A stretch of DNA of 36,707 bases from an archaeon (GCA_030704845.1 JAUYKZ010000022.1:1-36707), one strand, 5' to 3'. Shown: positions 7,613-16,410, numbered from the stretch's first letter. Numbers and translations are program-made. Notes: generated from the sequence alone by a model not told the origin.

Positions 7613-7987
7613 CTAATTAGCATGCGGAGAAAGAATTCCAAGAATAATACCTTCAAGTTCTCTATTCCCAGTAGAAATTTCTATACTATTATCAGGCTTT
7701 ATTAATCCAATACCTTCATATCTAGGTTGTATTTTTGGGATGATTTTTCTAAGACCTTTAAGAAATAAAGGAAGACGTTCTGGGAGAGTTTCTTGTGATA
7801 CATAATAAAAGAAAGTTCCTTTATTTCCTTGCTCAGGGTCATATTCAAAGAATAAATTGAATTCTGGAGTTTTTCCTGCGAATCTATCGAAATATGATTT
7901 ATACCTCACATCTGCAGCATTTAAAAGGGCTTTAATATCTCTCTTTGAATATAAATCGTTAGCATCAGTTAAACAGACTGTAACCAT
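7613..7987 (-). CDS. Hypothetical protein (124 aa)
   Basis: Start placed at the ATG at 7987 (MVTVCLTDANDLYSKRD) rather than the longer frame at 8092. TTTATATAAA at 8013-8022 is a strong TATA box about 30 nt upstream, which fits a leaderless mRNA, and the extra residues of the long form would lie across the promoter. The protein is a soluble mixed alpha/beta chain with no membrane segment and no motif I recognise. It is divergent from aspS and convergent with the cupredoxin-like gene. Confidence 0.6.
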   Translation of the reverse strand: MVTVCLTDANDLYSKRDIKALLNAADVRYKSYFDRFAGKTPEFNLFFEYDPEQGNKGTFFYYVSQETLPERLPLFLKGLRKIIPKIQPRYEGIGLIKPDNSIEISTGNRELEGIILGILSPHAN

Positions 7988-8012
7988 TTTCACAAAAAAA
8001 GATAAAGCTCTT

Positions 8013-8022
8013 TTTATATAAA
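8013..8022 (-). promoter_or_regulatory. TATA box of the 7987 gene
   Basis: TTTATATAAA on the minus strand, centred about 30 nt before the ATG at 7987. It decides the start of that gene. Confidence 0.6.
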
Positions 8023-8095
8023 TTCTTTGGTTGATTTGATTAATATTCCATAATTTCAGAAAACAATAAAAAGGGTAGACCTTTCTAACCAAACA

Positions 8096-9460
8096 ATGTT
8101 AAGAAGCCATACCTGCGGGGAATTATCAAAGAAAAATGCTGGCGAGAAAGTTACTTTAGCCGGTTGGGTAGATTCAGTACGGATTGGTGGAAAAATTGGT
8201 TTCCTCCATCTTAGAGATAGATATGGGAAAACTCAGATATTTCTCGATGCGGAAATAGCACCAGAGTTTAAACATCTTGGTAGAGAAGATATTATACAAG
8301 TTGAAGGCGAGGTTAAAGCTCGTCCAGAATCTCAAGTTAAAGAATCAGGGACAGGAGAAATTGAGATATCTGCGATTTCAATAAAAATTCTTAAGAAAGT
8401 TCCCCCATTACCGTTAGAACTTGATAAGAATATAGAATCTTCTGAAGAAACACGTTTAAAATATCGTTACATTGATTTGCGAAGACCAGAGATGCAGGAA
8501 GCATTGATTATGAGATATAACATTACCAAGGCTATTAGACATTTCTTAGATAAAGAGGGATTCCTCGATTTAGAAACTCCAATATTAGCAAAATCTACTC
8601 CGGAAGGAGCACGAGATTACATAGTTCCTTCAAGAACAGCTCCCGGTAACTTCTTTGCTCTCCCGCAATCACCCCAAATATTTAAACAATTATTTATGGT
8701 CGCTGGATTTGACAGATATTTCCAGATTGCTAGATGTTTCAGAGATGAGGATTTACGAGCTGATAGGCAACCAGAATTCACTCAATTAGACATGGAAATG
8801 TCTTTCATTGATGAAGAAGATGTTTATGATTTAATGGAAAGATTGATGGAACACATCTTTAAAGAAGTAAAAAATATTGATTTAAAGATTCCTTTTAGGA
8901 GAATGTCCTATGCCGATGCCATGAAGAAATATAATTCTGATAAACCTGATTTAAGGAAAGAAACCAACGAGGAATTTGCTTTTACTTGGATTACCGAATT
9001 TCCAATGTTTGAGTTCAGTGAAACTGAAAATAGATTTGTTAGCATGCATCATCCGTTCACTTGTCCAAATATGGAAGATCTGAAATATCTTAAAAATAAT
9101 AAAGAAAAAGTAAGAAGTCGAGCTTACGATTTAGTTCTTAACGGTATTGAGTTAGGCGGTGGTTCAATTAGAATTTCCGATGGAGAATTACAAAAAGAAG
9201 TTTTTAAGGAACTAGGGCTAACCGATGAAGAAGCACGTCAAAAATTTGGATTCTTACTTGATGCATTACAATTCGCTCCACCGCACGGAGGATTGGCATT
9301 TGGTCTTGATAGATGGGCAATGTTGATGGCAGGAAGAGAAACAATTAGAGATGTTATTGCTTTCCCTAAGAATAAAGAAGCTAAAGATTTGATGATGGAC
9401 GCACCTTCACCAGTAAGTAATGAGCAATTGAAAGAAGTTCATGTTGTTGTGAAGAAGTAA
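8096..9460 (+). CDS. aspS: Aspartyl-tRNA synthetase, bacterial type without GAD domain
   Basis: 454 aa class II synthetase charging tRNA with aspartate. Residues 1-105 are the OB-fold anticodon-binding domain (VTLAGWVDSVRIGGKIGFLHLRD). The catalytic core follows: YRYIDLRRPEMQ (124-134), TPEGARDYIVPSR (168-180), ALPQSPQIFKQL (188-199), motif 2 FRDEDLRADRQPEFTQLD (215-232), and motif 3 with GLDR (403-406). These are bacterial AspS signatures, not the archaeal/eukaryotic ones. Bacterial AspRS is near 590 aa because a GAD domain is inserted between motifs 2 and 3; here the chain runs from KPDLRKE (283-289) to FTWITEFPMF (296-305), so that insert is missing. pyrE follows after 2 nt. Interdomain transfer is likely; whether it also charges tRNA-Asn cannot be told. 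Confidence 0.95.
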   Translation: MLRSHTCGELSKKNAGEKVTLAGWVDSVRIGGKIGFLHLRDRYGKTQIFLDAEIAPEFKHLGREDIIQVEGEVKARPESQVKESGTGEIEISAISIKILKKVPPLPLELDKNIESSEETRLKYRYIDLRRPEMQEALIMRYNITKAIRHFLDKEGFLDLETPILAKSTPEGARDYIVPSRTAPGNFFALPQSPQIFKQLFMVAGFDRYFQIARCFRDEDLRADRQPEFTQLDMEMSFIDEEDVYDLMERLMEHIFKEVKNIDLKIPFRRMSYADAMKKYNSDKPDLRKETNEEFAFTWITEFPMFEFSETENRFVSMHHPFTCPNMEDLKYLKNNKEKVRSRAYDLVLNGIELGGGSIRISDGELQKEVFKELGLTDEEARQKFGFLLDALQFAPPHGGLAFGLDRWAMLMAGRETIRDVIAFPKNKEAKDLMMDAPSPVSNEQLKEVHVVVKK

Positions 9461-9462
9461 AA

Positions 9463-10209
9463 ATGGAACCATATACTAAAGAAGATTTAGCGGTCGCATT
9501 AGCAAATTCAGGAGCTTTATTTTTTGATGATAATTTAAAATTAAAAGATGGCAGACCTTCTCCCTATTTCGTTAATTTTGGAAGAATGAATTCCGGTAAG
9601 GACTTATTAATTTTAGGTGAAGCGTATGCTAGATTTATTCTTAATAGCGGTTATGGTTACCTCGCCAACGTTCTTTTTGGTCCATCCTATAAAGGAAGCC
9701 AGATAGCTTCAGTTACAGTGATGAAACTTGCTGAATGGGGTATAAATGTTAAAGCGGAATATGATCGAAAAGAACCAAAGACGCATGGAGAAGGTTCTAA
9801 ACAAGCAAAAAGATTTGTGAACGATGCTTTCTATGATAAGGCACAAACTTTAATTGTTGATGATGTGGCTACATCAATGGATACTAAAAATCAATCGTTA
9901 GAATTAATTGCTAAAGAAGCCGAAGAGAAAGGGTGGGTAATCCCGGTATGGGCAGTTGTTATCGGAGTTGACCGTGAACAGAAAGATGCTGACGGAAATG
10001 ATCCTAAGAAAATATTTAGAGATAAAACTGACGTATCAGTTCATTCTATTTTAGGAATAAGAGAAATGATTTATTTCTTACATCATCAAAAAGTTCCAAT
10101 AATGAATCGTGGTGAGAAGAAAGCTTTAGATGACGTAACAATGGGCGTATTTGAAACTTACATGGCCCAATATGGTTTATTGCCACAATATTCTGACAAT
10201 GCTTTCTGA
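9463..10209 (+). CDS. pyrE: Orotate phosphoribosyltransferase
   Basis: 248 aa. Transfers phosphoribosyl from PRPP to orotate giving OMP in pyrimidine synthesis. The N-terminal LKDGRPSPYFVNFGRM resembles the LksGr.SpYfvd segment of OPRTases; FGPSYKGSQIA follows; the PRPP-binding loop is TLIVDDVATSMDTK (about residues 122-136). It is somewhat longer than typical (about 210 aa), with an extra loop around VDREQKDADGNDPKKIF and a helical C-terminal end. It begins 2 nt after aspS, so the two are cotranscribed. Confidence 0.88.
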   Translation: MEPYTKEDLAVALANSGALFFDDNLKLKDGRPSPYFVNFGRMNSGKDLLILGEAYARFILNSGYGYLANVLFGPSYKGSQIASVTVMKLAEWGINVKAEYDRKEPKTHGEGSKQAKRFVNDAFYDKAQTLIVDDVATSMDTKNQSLELIAKEAEEKGWVIPVWAVVIGVDREQKDADGNDPKKIFRDKTDVSVHSILGIREMIYFLHHQKVPIMNRGEKKALDDVTMGVFETYMAQYGLLPQYSDNAF

Positions 10210-10240
10210 TAGCTTCAATTCCAGTTAAAACCTTTGTAAA

Positions 10241-10250
10241 GTTTATATAC
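10241..10250 (+). promoter_or_regulatory. TATA box of the DUF4349 gene
   Basis: GTTTATATAC about 36 nt before the ATG at 10283, giving a short leader that carries GGTGATG as ribosome-binding site. Confidence 0.5.
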
Positions 10251-10282
10251 CTCCTTTTCTTTAAGATTATTGGTGATGCAAA

Positions 10283-11254
10283 ATGGCATTAAAATCCGAA
10301 GAATTTTCAAATAAGTCGCAGTTGTCTAAGGATACTTCTTCTAAATCGAAGGAAGAAAATTCTTGGACTCAAAAGAAATCAATCAAGAAAAGATTCCTTT
10401 TAGAGGATCAATGGAAAACGATTAAAAATAATTGGTTATTGATAGCAGTAGTATTATTGTTGGTATTATTACCTAGTTTTTTTACAACTTCTGGAAGTTT
10501 TCAGAAAGCTTTGATGGCAGATTCTTTTCAAGGAGGAATCATGGGAATGGTGGAGTCAGCTCCAGCGATTAGGTATTATGGAGAAGATTTTGCTCCGGGA
10601 GTTGAAGAAAGAAAAATTACTAAGTATGGTTCAATTGATGTAGAAATAAAACGCGGTGATTTTAAAGATAAAGAAACTAGAATGAAAGATGTTGTTAAGA
10701 GTACCAATTCAATTCTAACTTCAGAGAATGTTCAGAAATATGGAGATGACGGTTCTTTTGTTGGTTATTACACAATTAAAGTTGAAGCCGATAAATATAA
10801 TGCAATTATTGGACAATTGCGAGATTTAGGCGAAGTAACTTCTTTCTCTGAGAATGCTGAAGATATCACCGGTAGTTTTGTAAGATTAGAAGATGAATTG
10901 TCAGCGGAAAGAGCAAGATTACAAAGATATCAACAACTATTTTCCGAAGTTAAGGATGTTGGAGAGAAAATCCAATTAAGTGATCGAATTTTTGAGCAAG
11001 AAAGAATTATCAAATCTTTAGAGGAAGCTATCAAGAATGTTGATCGGAGAGTTGAATATACTACAATCTCTTTAACAATTCATGAAAAAGAATCCAAGTA
11101 TCAAAATATTATCTTAGCAGGATTGTCAGATTTAGTTAGAAAGTTTGTAGATAGTCTTAACAGTGTGCTTTATTTACTGGTTGCAGTAATTCCTTACGCA
11201 ATACTTGGTTTGCTTGGATGGCTGGCAGTAAAATTCTTTAGAAGAAGGCGTTAA
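10283..11254 (+). CDS. DUF4349-type membrane protein
   Basis: 323 aa. Basic cytoplasmic N-terminus, membrane helix (about residues 49-66, NNWLLIAVVLLLVLLPSFF), an external domain with ITKYGSIDVEIKRGDF and YYTIKVEADKYNAIIGQLRDLGEV, a coiled coil (about 205-255: ELSAERARLQRYQQLFSEV...), the closing TTISLTIHE strand, and a second helix (about 292-317) followed by RRR. This layout matches DUF4349 proteins, which occur in bacterial and archaeal envelopes with unknown function. The preceding promoter shows it is a separate unit from aspS-pyrE. Confidence 0.75.
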   Translation: MALKSEEFSNKSQLSKDTSSKSKEENSWTQKKSIKKRFLLEDQWKTIKNNWLLIAVVLLLVLLPSFFTTSGSFQKALMADSFQGGIMGMVESAPAIRYYGEDFAPGVEERKITKYGSIDVEIKRGDFKDKETRMKDVVKSTNSILTSENVQKYGDDGSFVGYYTIKVEADKYNAIIGQLRDLGEVTSFSENAEDITGSFVRLEDELSAERARLQRYQQLFSEVKDVGEKIQLSDRIFEQERIIKSLEEAIKNVDRRVEYTTISLTIHEKESKYQNIILAGLSDLVRKFVDSLNSVLYLLVAVIPYAILGLLGWLAVKFFRRRR

Positions 11255-11292
11255 GCTTTCTATTTTTTCTTTTTTTTAGAATTTTTTTAAAA

Positions 11293-11895
11293 CTATTTCT
11301 TAATGTTCTCCATAATAACTTGATAAGCAAGATACAATATCATCATACTAACTCCGCCTAACAAGAACCATAAAGCAATATCAGGAGACGGAATAGCCTC
11401 CATCGGAGCAGAAACTGGAACACTGGCGGCAAGAGATTCAACAGAATCTTTTAAAGCCATTTCTGCTGTAGGTGGTGTTGCAGAAAAGATTTCTGAACTG
11501 GATGTCAATAGTTTGATTATAGCACTAATCCCTAAAATAACTAATCCCCCCGGAAGGATACCCCTCAACTTCTTTCTTAAACCAGATACATTCTTTGGAG
11601 CAATAATTATGTACTTATTTGCTAGTTGATAATGGTTCACTTCTCGTCCTTTTTCGGAATAATGAAATTCTTTGACAATGACCAATCCTGCCTCTTGTAA
11701 TTTTTGAAGGTGGTAATGTACAGTTGAGATTGGAATATTAAGCGATTTGGCAATGTTTTGTTCTGAATCATTCTTTTCAACAAGGAAATTAAGAATTTTT
11801 CTACTAGTGTCGGAAGTGATAGTCTCAGCTAGTTTCTTTGTTTTAGCTTCATTAAGATCTACCAATAGGAAATTACTTTTTGTCATGGAAAGCAA
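11293..11895 (-). CDS. Membrane-bound ArsR-type winged-helix regulator
   Basis: 200 aa. Residues about 20-95 are an ArsR-like winged helix: SDTSRKILNFLVEKNDSEQNIAKSLNIPISTVHYHLQKLQEAGLV, with the recognition helix in STVHYHLQKL and a wing EFHYSEKGREVNHYQL. Two C-terminal membrane helices follow (about 110-130 GILPGGLVILGISAIIKLL; 173-193 ALWFLLGGVSMMILYLAYQV) with an external loop of about 40 residues. It probably links an envelope signal to transcription. No metal-binding cysteines are seen. It is convergent with the DUF4349 gene and 68 nt downstream of the exchanger gene. Confidence 0.82.
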   Translation of the reverse strand: MLSMTKSNFLLVDLNEAKTKKLAETITSDTSRKILNFLVEKNDSEQNIAKSLNIPISTVHYHLQKLQEAGLVIVKEFHYSEKGREVNHYQLANKYIIIAPKNVSGLRKKLRGILPGGLVILGISAIIKLLTSSSEIFSATPPTAEMALKDSVESLAASVPVSAPMEAIPSPDIALWFLLGGVSMMILYLAYQVIMENIKK

Positions 11896-11963
11896 ATAAC
11901 TGTTTCTTTTTAAATAGGTTTTGATAATTTTAAATCAATTTGAAGTTAATTATAATTTTGGCC

Positions 11964-12935
11964 TTAGAAATCAACAGGGAAATAAATTTGTCTGAATATC
12001 AAATAAATAAAGAATAAAGCTATTAAAATAATCGCATGCTTCTTATTAAGACCCTCGTTTTTCCAGAGGAAGTAGTAAATTAAGAATGCTGTAATAATCT
12101 TGATAGGCAAATCATAGAAAATAATTACATCTGGTACAACATATCCAGAGATTAAAGCTCCCAATCCAATCCCAAACAAAGGATTAGTGATATTACTTCC
12201 AATCAAAATACCCGCAGAAATATCTCTCTTTTTCTTTAAAACCGCAATTAATGATGTTGTTAATTCAGGAAGAGCAGATGCTACACCTAACAAGATTACC
12301 CCAAAGAAAGAGGCACTGATTGGCAATGCTCTTACCAGGATCGTTGCAGCCGTTAAAACTTCATTGGTAACAAAACCCATTATTCCAAAACAGATTAAGA
12401 TTAGAATCCCAGCAAACCATACCTGGCGGGGGGCAAGGCGGTTTATTGCATTAAATTGTTCACTAATTTTGCTGGTCTTGAGATAAATCAAATAGGCAAT
12501 GTAAGCAACAACTAGGATTAATCCTTCCGCACGAGAAATAAAACTGTTTAATGAGAACAACCAAACAAGGACAGCCGAGCCAATCAATACTCCTACTTGA
12601 GGATTAAGATTTTTTTTAATAACCACTACTGCTCCAAGAAGGCCAATCACAGCAAGGACAAAATTTTGCTGAAAGATATCTGAACCGATATTGGTTCCCA
12701 ATAATAAACCCGAGAGAGTATTCATCAAGGAAGGATTTTTGACAATTTGTGAGCTGCCCATGATATGAGTTATAATCTCAGGTATGCTTGTGCCTATAGA
12801 GAGAAGAGTTAAACCAATAAACGTGCCAGACATATGAAAATGTTCAGCTAATTGGATAGATTTTTTGATAATTAACTCGGCTAAACCTACAATAATAGCC
12901 GTACCAGCGATAACCATCAAAAATTCGTTAAGCAT
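11964..12935 (-). CDS. Calcium/sodium:cation exchanger (CaCA family)
   Basis: 323 aa with about ten membrane helices. The two alpha repeats are visible: LLSIGTSIPEIITHI with LGTNIGSDIF in the first half, and LGVASALPELTTSLIAV with IGSNITNPLFGIG in the second. The conserved acidic residue of each repeat (Glu in IPE and LPE) coordinates Ca2+ or Na+ in this family. The inverted-repeat, 10-helix layout matches YrbG-like exchangers. It probably exports Ca2+ using the Na+ or H+ gradient; ion specificity cannot be read from sequence. Confidence 0.88.
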   Translation of the reverse strand: MLNEFLMVIAGTAIIVGLAELIIKKSIQLAEHFHMSGTFIGLTLLSIGTSIPEIITHIMGSSQIVKNPSLMNTLSGLLLGTNIGSDIFQQNFVLAVIGLLGAVVVIKKNLNPQVGVLIGSAVLVWLFSLNSFISRAEGLILVVAYIAYLIYLKTSKISEQFNAINRLAPRQVWFAGILILICFGIMGFVTNEVLTAATILVRALPISASFFGVILLGVASALPELTTSLIAVLKKKRDISAGILIGSNITNPLFGIGLGALISGYVVPDVIIFYDLPIKIITAFLIYYFLWKNEGLNKKHAIILIALFFIYLIFRQIYFPVDF

Positions 12936-12989
12936 TATCTACAGAAGAAAGAAATAATAGATAAAGTTTTTTGTTTATTTGACTTCTAA

Positions 12990-13407
12990 TTATTCACTAA
13001 GTAACTTCCACAAACTATCCTCATCGCTAGCGGAAGATCTTATTTGTTCAAGAAATCCGAAGAATTTTTCATCAGAATGTTTTTTTCTAGAAAGAATATT
13101 GGCTGCAGTCATTCCCACAACATGGCAGCTATAACCTTCGGTAATAAGGCGGTGTAGGGTTTCTAGTGCTGAAGAACGACCTTCTTCCCAGAGTGTGTTA
13201 ATTTGAGTAATCTGGTTCCAATAAGGTATTTCGCCGATATGAATCTTATCAGAGAGTAATATACTAAAATGCGTTAGATTTCGAATATATTAACACATTT
13301 TATATATATAAAGTGCCAAAAATAAGTTCGAAAGCTTTGGCACTTTAGTATACATCTGGTAAAAGGAGGTTTCTAATTTCAATCAAATAAGCTGTATCCT
13401 GACGCAT
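12990..13407 (-). pseudogene. Small hypothetical gene interrupted by the 89-bp element
   Basis: Without 91 nt (the element 13262-13350 plus one TA), the minus strand reads continuously from ATG at 13407 (MRQDTAYLIEIRNLLLPD) through VLLSDKIHIGEIPYWNQIT to the TAA at 12990-12992, a 108-aa protein. TTTAAATTA at 13427-13435 would be its TATA box; an in-frame ATG at 13425 is an alternative start. With the element present, translation stops at its TAC TAA after about 19 residues. The rest of the frame has no further damage, so the insertion is recent or is removed at some level. The protein family is not recognised; it is mainly helical. Confidence 0.75.
13262..13350 (-). mobile_element. 89-bp two-hairpin element, copy 1
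   Basis: Ends TACTAAAATGCG and (inverted) TACTAAAGTGCC form imperfect 12-bp terminal inverted repeats. TA at 13260-13261 and 13351-13352 is the target duplication. Two internal hairpins, AAAATGCGTTA/TAACACATTTT and AAAGTGCCAAA/TTTGGCACTTT, each have TTCGAA in the loop and are joined by TATATATATA. It is identical at 88 of 89 positions to the reverse complement of 20322-20410. It encodes nothing. It lies in the same orientation relative to its host gene as copy 2. Confidence 0.92.
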
Positions 13408-13451
13408 AACCGCCGAATTAGGCATCTAATTTAAAAATCATTCGGTCAAAA

Positions 13452-13461
13452 ACTATAAATA
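13452..13461 (+). promoter_or_regulatory. TATA box of the aldolase gene
   Basis: ACTATAAATA centred about 27 nt before the GTG at 13484, supporting a leaderless mRNA and that GTG as the start codon. Confidence 0.6.
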
Positions 13462-13483
13462 CTCTCTTCTCTTTCTTCAAACC

Positions 13484-14398
13484 GTGTTTGCATCAACTAC
13501 AAGTCTTCTAAAGAAGGCACAGAAAGGAAAATATGCGGTAGCGCATTTTAATATTAACAATATGGAAATTGTGCAAGCAGTAGTATCGGCTGCATCAAAA
13601 TTAAGAGCTCCAATAATTCTTGCTACTTCGGAAGGGGCTTTAAAATATGCGGGAATGGAATATCTTTTCTCATTAGCTAAAACTGCGGCTGAACAGACAA
13701 AGGTTCCAGTAGCATTTCATTTAGATCATGGTCGGGATTTGGAAATAATTCAGAAGGCAATTAATATGAGATATTCTTCGGTAATGTTTGATGGGTCTCA
13801 TCTTCAATTTGAAAAAAATGTTCAAGTGACAAAAAAGATAGTTAAAATGGCTCACGCCAAAGGTGTGTCGGTAGAAGCCGAACTTGGAACAATTGGCGGA
13901 GCGGAAGATTTAGTTTTTGCAAGAAAAATAATTTATACAAATCCCGAGAAAGCTAAAGAATTTGTTGAAAGAACTGGTTGTGATGTTTTGGCGGTAGCTA
14001 TCGGGACATCTCATGGCGCATATAAGTTTAAAGGAAAAGCAAATCTTCAATTAGAAATTTTAGAACAGATAAGAAAGAAAGTAAGTGTGCCCTTGGTTTT
14101 ACACGGAGCTTCTGGTGTGCCAAAAAATGTTGTTAAAACCGCCGAGAAATATGGGGCAGACTTATCTGGAGTTAAGGGAGTACCAGATTCTCAGATTAAG
14201 AAAGCTATCAAATTAGGAATTACAAAAATTAATACCGATACCGATTTAAGATTGGCATTTGATGCAGGGGTAAGACAATTTATTAAGAATAAACCTAAAG
14301 ATTTTGATCCTCGGCATATTCTTGGGCCGGCAAGAGAGATGATTAGGAAAGTTGCTGAAGAAAGAATTAAGTTATTTGGTAGCGTAAGGAAAGCGTAA
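13484..14398 (+). CDS. fba: Class II fructose-bisphosphate aldolase
   Basis: 304 aa, GTG start set by the TATA box. It cleaves fructose 1,6-bisphosphate (or a related sugar bisphosphate) to two trioses using Zn2+. Visible residues: catalytic Asp81 and zinc His82 in FHLDHGRD, Glu133 in EAELGTIGG, zinc His177 in GTSHGAYKF, zinc His207 in LHGASG, and phosphate-binding KINTDTDLR (248-256). A tagatose-bisphosphate aldolase role (GatY/KbaY) is possible, as the subfamilies are similar. It sits upstream of rpiB and rpe, so the block handles sugar phosphates. Confidence 0.92.
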   Translation: MFASTTSLLKKAQKGKYAVAHFNINNMEIVQAVVSAASKLRAPIILATSEGALKYAGMEYLFSLAKTAAEQTKVPVAFHLDHGRDLEIIQKAINMRYSSVMFDGSHLQFEKNVQVTKKIVKMAHAKGVSVEAELGTIGGAEDLVFARKIIYTNPEKAKEFVERTGCDVLAVAIGTSHGAYKFKGKANLQLEILEQIRKKVSVPLVLHGASGVPKNVVKTAEKYGADLSGVKGVPDSQIKKAIKLGITKINTDTDLRLAFDAGVRQFIKNKPKDFDPRHILGPAREMIRKVAEERIKLFGSVRKA

Positions 14399-14521
14399 AG
14401 AAAGGTTCAGAGATAGAAACATTAAAAAACGATAACGTTTTCTTTGATTTTACACAGATTATAAAAATACAATTATTTTGTGTTTTTATAAAACCAATCT
14501 GGGGAAAAGAGGTTGCAGAAG

Positions 14522-15040
14522 ATGGGAAAGAAAATCTATCTAGGATCTGATCATGCGGGATTTAAACTTAAACGTAAGATTGAACGCTGGTTACATAAAA
14601 AAAATATGCCTTATGAAGATCTAGGAAATATTACATACGATCCGGAAGACGACTACCCTGATTTTGCTGAATTGGTGGCAAGAAAGTCAGTAGATGAAAA
14701 GAGTTTTGGTATTCTTATCTGTGGCTCGGCTCAAGGGGTGTGCATTGCCGCCAACAAAATCAAAGGTGCGAGAGCAGTAATTCCTTCTTCTAAGAAAGAA
14801 ACAATCTTGGCACGATTACATAATGATGCGAACATTTTATGTCTTTCTGGATGGAAAACTGGTTGGATAAAAGCAATTTCTTTGATAAAAGCATTTTTAA
14901 CCACTCCGTTTTCAAGTGAAGAAAGACATAAAAGGAGATTAAACAAAATTAAATCTCTCGAAGAAGGTAAAACTATTTTGAAAGAAGATAAGTCGAATTC
15001 TATGTTGAAAAAAAGAATGGTTAAACAAGAGGAAATATAA
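14522..15040 (+). CDS. rpiB: Ribose-5-phosphate isomerase B
   Basis: 172 aa from the ATG at 14522, preceded by GAGG at 14509-14512; an upstream TTG at 14513 is less likely. Interconverts ribose 5-phosphate and ribulose 5-phosphate. IYLGSDHAGFKLK holds the conserved Asp-His, and GILICGSAQGVCIAANKIKGARA holds the catalytic Cys; the usual GTGIG loop is GSAQG here. LHNDANILCLSGW completes the active site. A basic C-terminal tail of about 25 residues exceeds the usual length. rpe starts 4 nt downstream. Confidence 0.9.
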   Translation: MGKKIYLGSDHAGFKLKRKIERWLHKKNMPYEDLGNITYDPEDDYPDFAELVARKSVDEKSFGILICGSAQGVCIAANKIKGARAVIPSSKKETILARLHNDANILCLSGWKTGWIKAISLIKAFLTTPFSSEERHKRRLNKIKSLEEGKTILKEDKSNSMLKKRMVKQEEI

Positions 15041-15044
15041 CCTC

Positions 15045-15668
15045 ATGAAACCAAAGATATTTCCGTCAATCATGGGTAAAAGTCAGAAGGAAATTAATGG
15101 ATTTTTTAAAAAACTGGCCGGTGTTGCTGAGACACTTCATTTAGATGTAGCTGATGGGAAATTTGTTCCAAATAAATCATTATGGTTCGATTTTAAGTTG
15201 TCTTCCAAGTTTAAGTATAATGCTCATTTAATGATTGAAAATCCAAAAAAATGGATTGAAAAGTATGGGGATAAAGTTGATTTATGTATCATTCATGAAG
15301 AGGCAGTAGAAGATCTAGGAGAATTTATTTCTTGGATGAAAACAAAGAAAAAGAAAGTTGGTTTAGCATTAAAACCAGAAACAAAAGTTTCAAGTATTAA
15401 AAAATATCTAAGTTCTATTGATTACGTTTTGATATTGACTGTCCATCCCGGTTTTTATGGCGGGAAATATTTGAAAGCTCCTTTGCGAAAAATTGAATTT
15501 ATTAAAAAAATAAATCCCAGGATTAAAACAATAGTTGACGGGGGGATGAATCCAAGAACGGTTAAAGATACCGTAAAATCAAAGGCAGATTTTATAGTGT
15601 CCGGTTCTTTCACGACTAAATCTGATAATCCTAAAGAATCTTTACGGTTGTTACGTGGGGCGATGTGA
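15045..15668 (+). CDS. rpe: Ribulose-phosphate 3-epimerase
   Basis: 207 aa TIM barrel converting ribulose 5-phosphate to xylulose 5-phosphate. Conserved segments: LHLDVADGKFVPN (catalytic Asp and metal site), NAHLMIENP, VHPGFYGGKY and IVDGGMNPRT with the second catalytic Asp. Slightly shorter than the usual 220 aa. It is coupled to rpiB upstream and to the flavodoxin-like gene, whose start follows 1 nt after this stop. Confidence 0.9.
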   Translation: MKPKIFPSIMGKSQKEINGFFKKLAGVAETLHLDVADGKFVPNKSLWFDFKLSSKFKYNAHLMIENPKKWIEKYGDKVDLCIIHEEAVEDLGEFISWMKTKKKKVGLALKPETKVSSIKKYLSSIDYVLILTVHPGFYGGKYLKAPLRKIEFIKKINPRIKTIVDGGMNPRTVKDTVKSKADFIVSGSFTTKSDNPKESLRLLRGAM

Positions 15669-15669
15669 G

Positions 15670-16368
15670 ATGAACCAGTTAAATAAAAGTGTTAACTATC
15701 TGAAGAAGAAGAAGAAAATTCTTTTCATTACAACATCTAATCGATGGAGTGGTGATAAAGAATTACCAAAAAGTTCACTTCTTGCACATAAACTCGCAGA
15801 ATCAGTGGGTAAGGATAAAGTGACCATCTTAGATGTTTCTTCATTGAATATATTTCATTGTGAAGGAAATATCTCTAGAAAAGCTGGAAATAATTGCGGA
15901 GTAATTGGAGCAACGTTAAAAAATAAAAATAAAAATCCGACCGGCAATCATCGATGTTGGGCTAGTATTAACAACAAAGATGATGATCTGTGGAAAGTAT
16001 CTAAAGAATTATTTCAATCTGATTGTGTCCTGTTTTTTAGTTCAGTTCGTTGGGGGCAGTTAAATGCACATTATCAAAAATTAATTGAAAGATTAAGTTG
16101 GATAGAAAACCGGCATAGCACCTTGAAAGAAAAGAATGTGGTTGGTGATGTTGATGTTGGTCTTATCGTGATAGGTCAAAATTGGCGGGGAAAAGAGATT
16201 TTGAGAACACAAAAAGAAGTTCTTGGTTTCTATGGTTTCAATGTCGTTAATGATCTTTGTTGGAATTGGCAATTTACCACGAACCTCGAAGATGAAAGTA
16301 AAAAATCTTACAAAGAAGCATTTACAGTATTTAGTAAGTATGTTCTTTCTGGTCTAAAAAATAGATAA
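15670..16368 (+). CDS. Flavodoxin-fold NAD(P)H-dependent FMN reductase-like protein
   Basis: 232 aa from the ATG at 15670, with GGGG of the preceding coding end acting as ribosome-binding site. KILFITTSNRWSGDKELPKSSLLAHKLAESV is the first strand and phosphate-binding loop of NADPH-dependent FMN reductase/flavodoxin folds; SDCVLFFSSVRWGQLNAHYQKLIERLSW matches the family's second conserved region for a flavin-adjacent loop. It has a Cys-containing insertion (FHCEGNISRKAGNNCGV...RCW). It is cotranscribed with rpe. The physiological substrate is not clear. Confidence 0.72.
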   Translation: MNQLNKSVNYLKKKKKILFITTSNRWSGDKELPKSSLLAHKLAESVGKDKVTILDVSSLNIFHCEGNISRKAGNNCGVIGATLKNKNKNPTGNHRCWASINNKDDDLWKVSKELFQSDCVLFFSSVRWGQLNAHYQKLIERLSWIENRHSTLKEKNVVGDVDVGLIVIGQNWRGKEILRTQKEVLGFYGFNVVNDLCWNWQFTTNLEDESKKSYKEAFTVFSKYVLSGLKNR

Positions 16369-16410
16369 GACCATCATAATCTTTTTAAAAAGAATTTAAA
16401 TTTTTATTAG

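Noticed and set aside
7988-8092. 35-residue N-terminal extension of the 7613-7987 gene
   Set aside because: It would cover a strong TATA box; the shorter leaderless start fits better.
13260-13352. 89-bp element as an archaeal bulge-helix-bulge intron
   Set aside because: Flanking exon bases do not form the needed outer helix in the methyltransferase gene, and TA duplications point to transposition. Kept only as a testable idea of RNA removal.
14460-14490. TATAAAAA/TTTTTATA inverted repeat upstream of rpiB as an operator
   Set aside because: Its arms are simply TATA-like A/T sequence in both directions; no specific bases support an operator.
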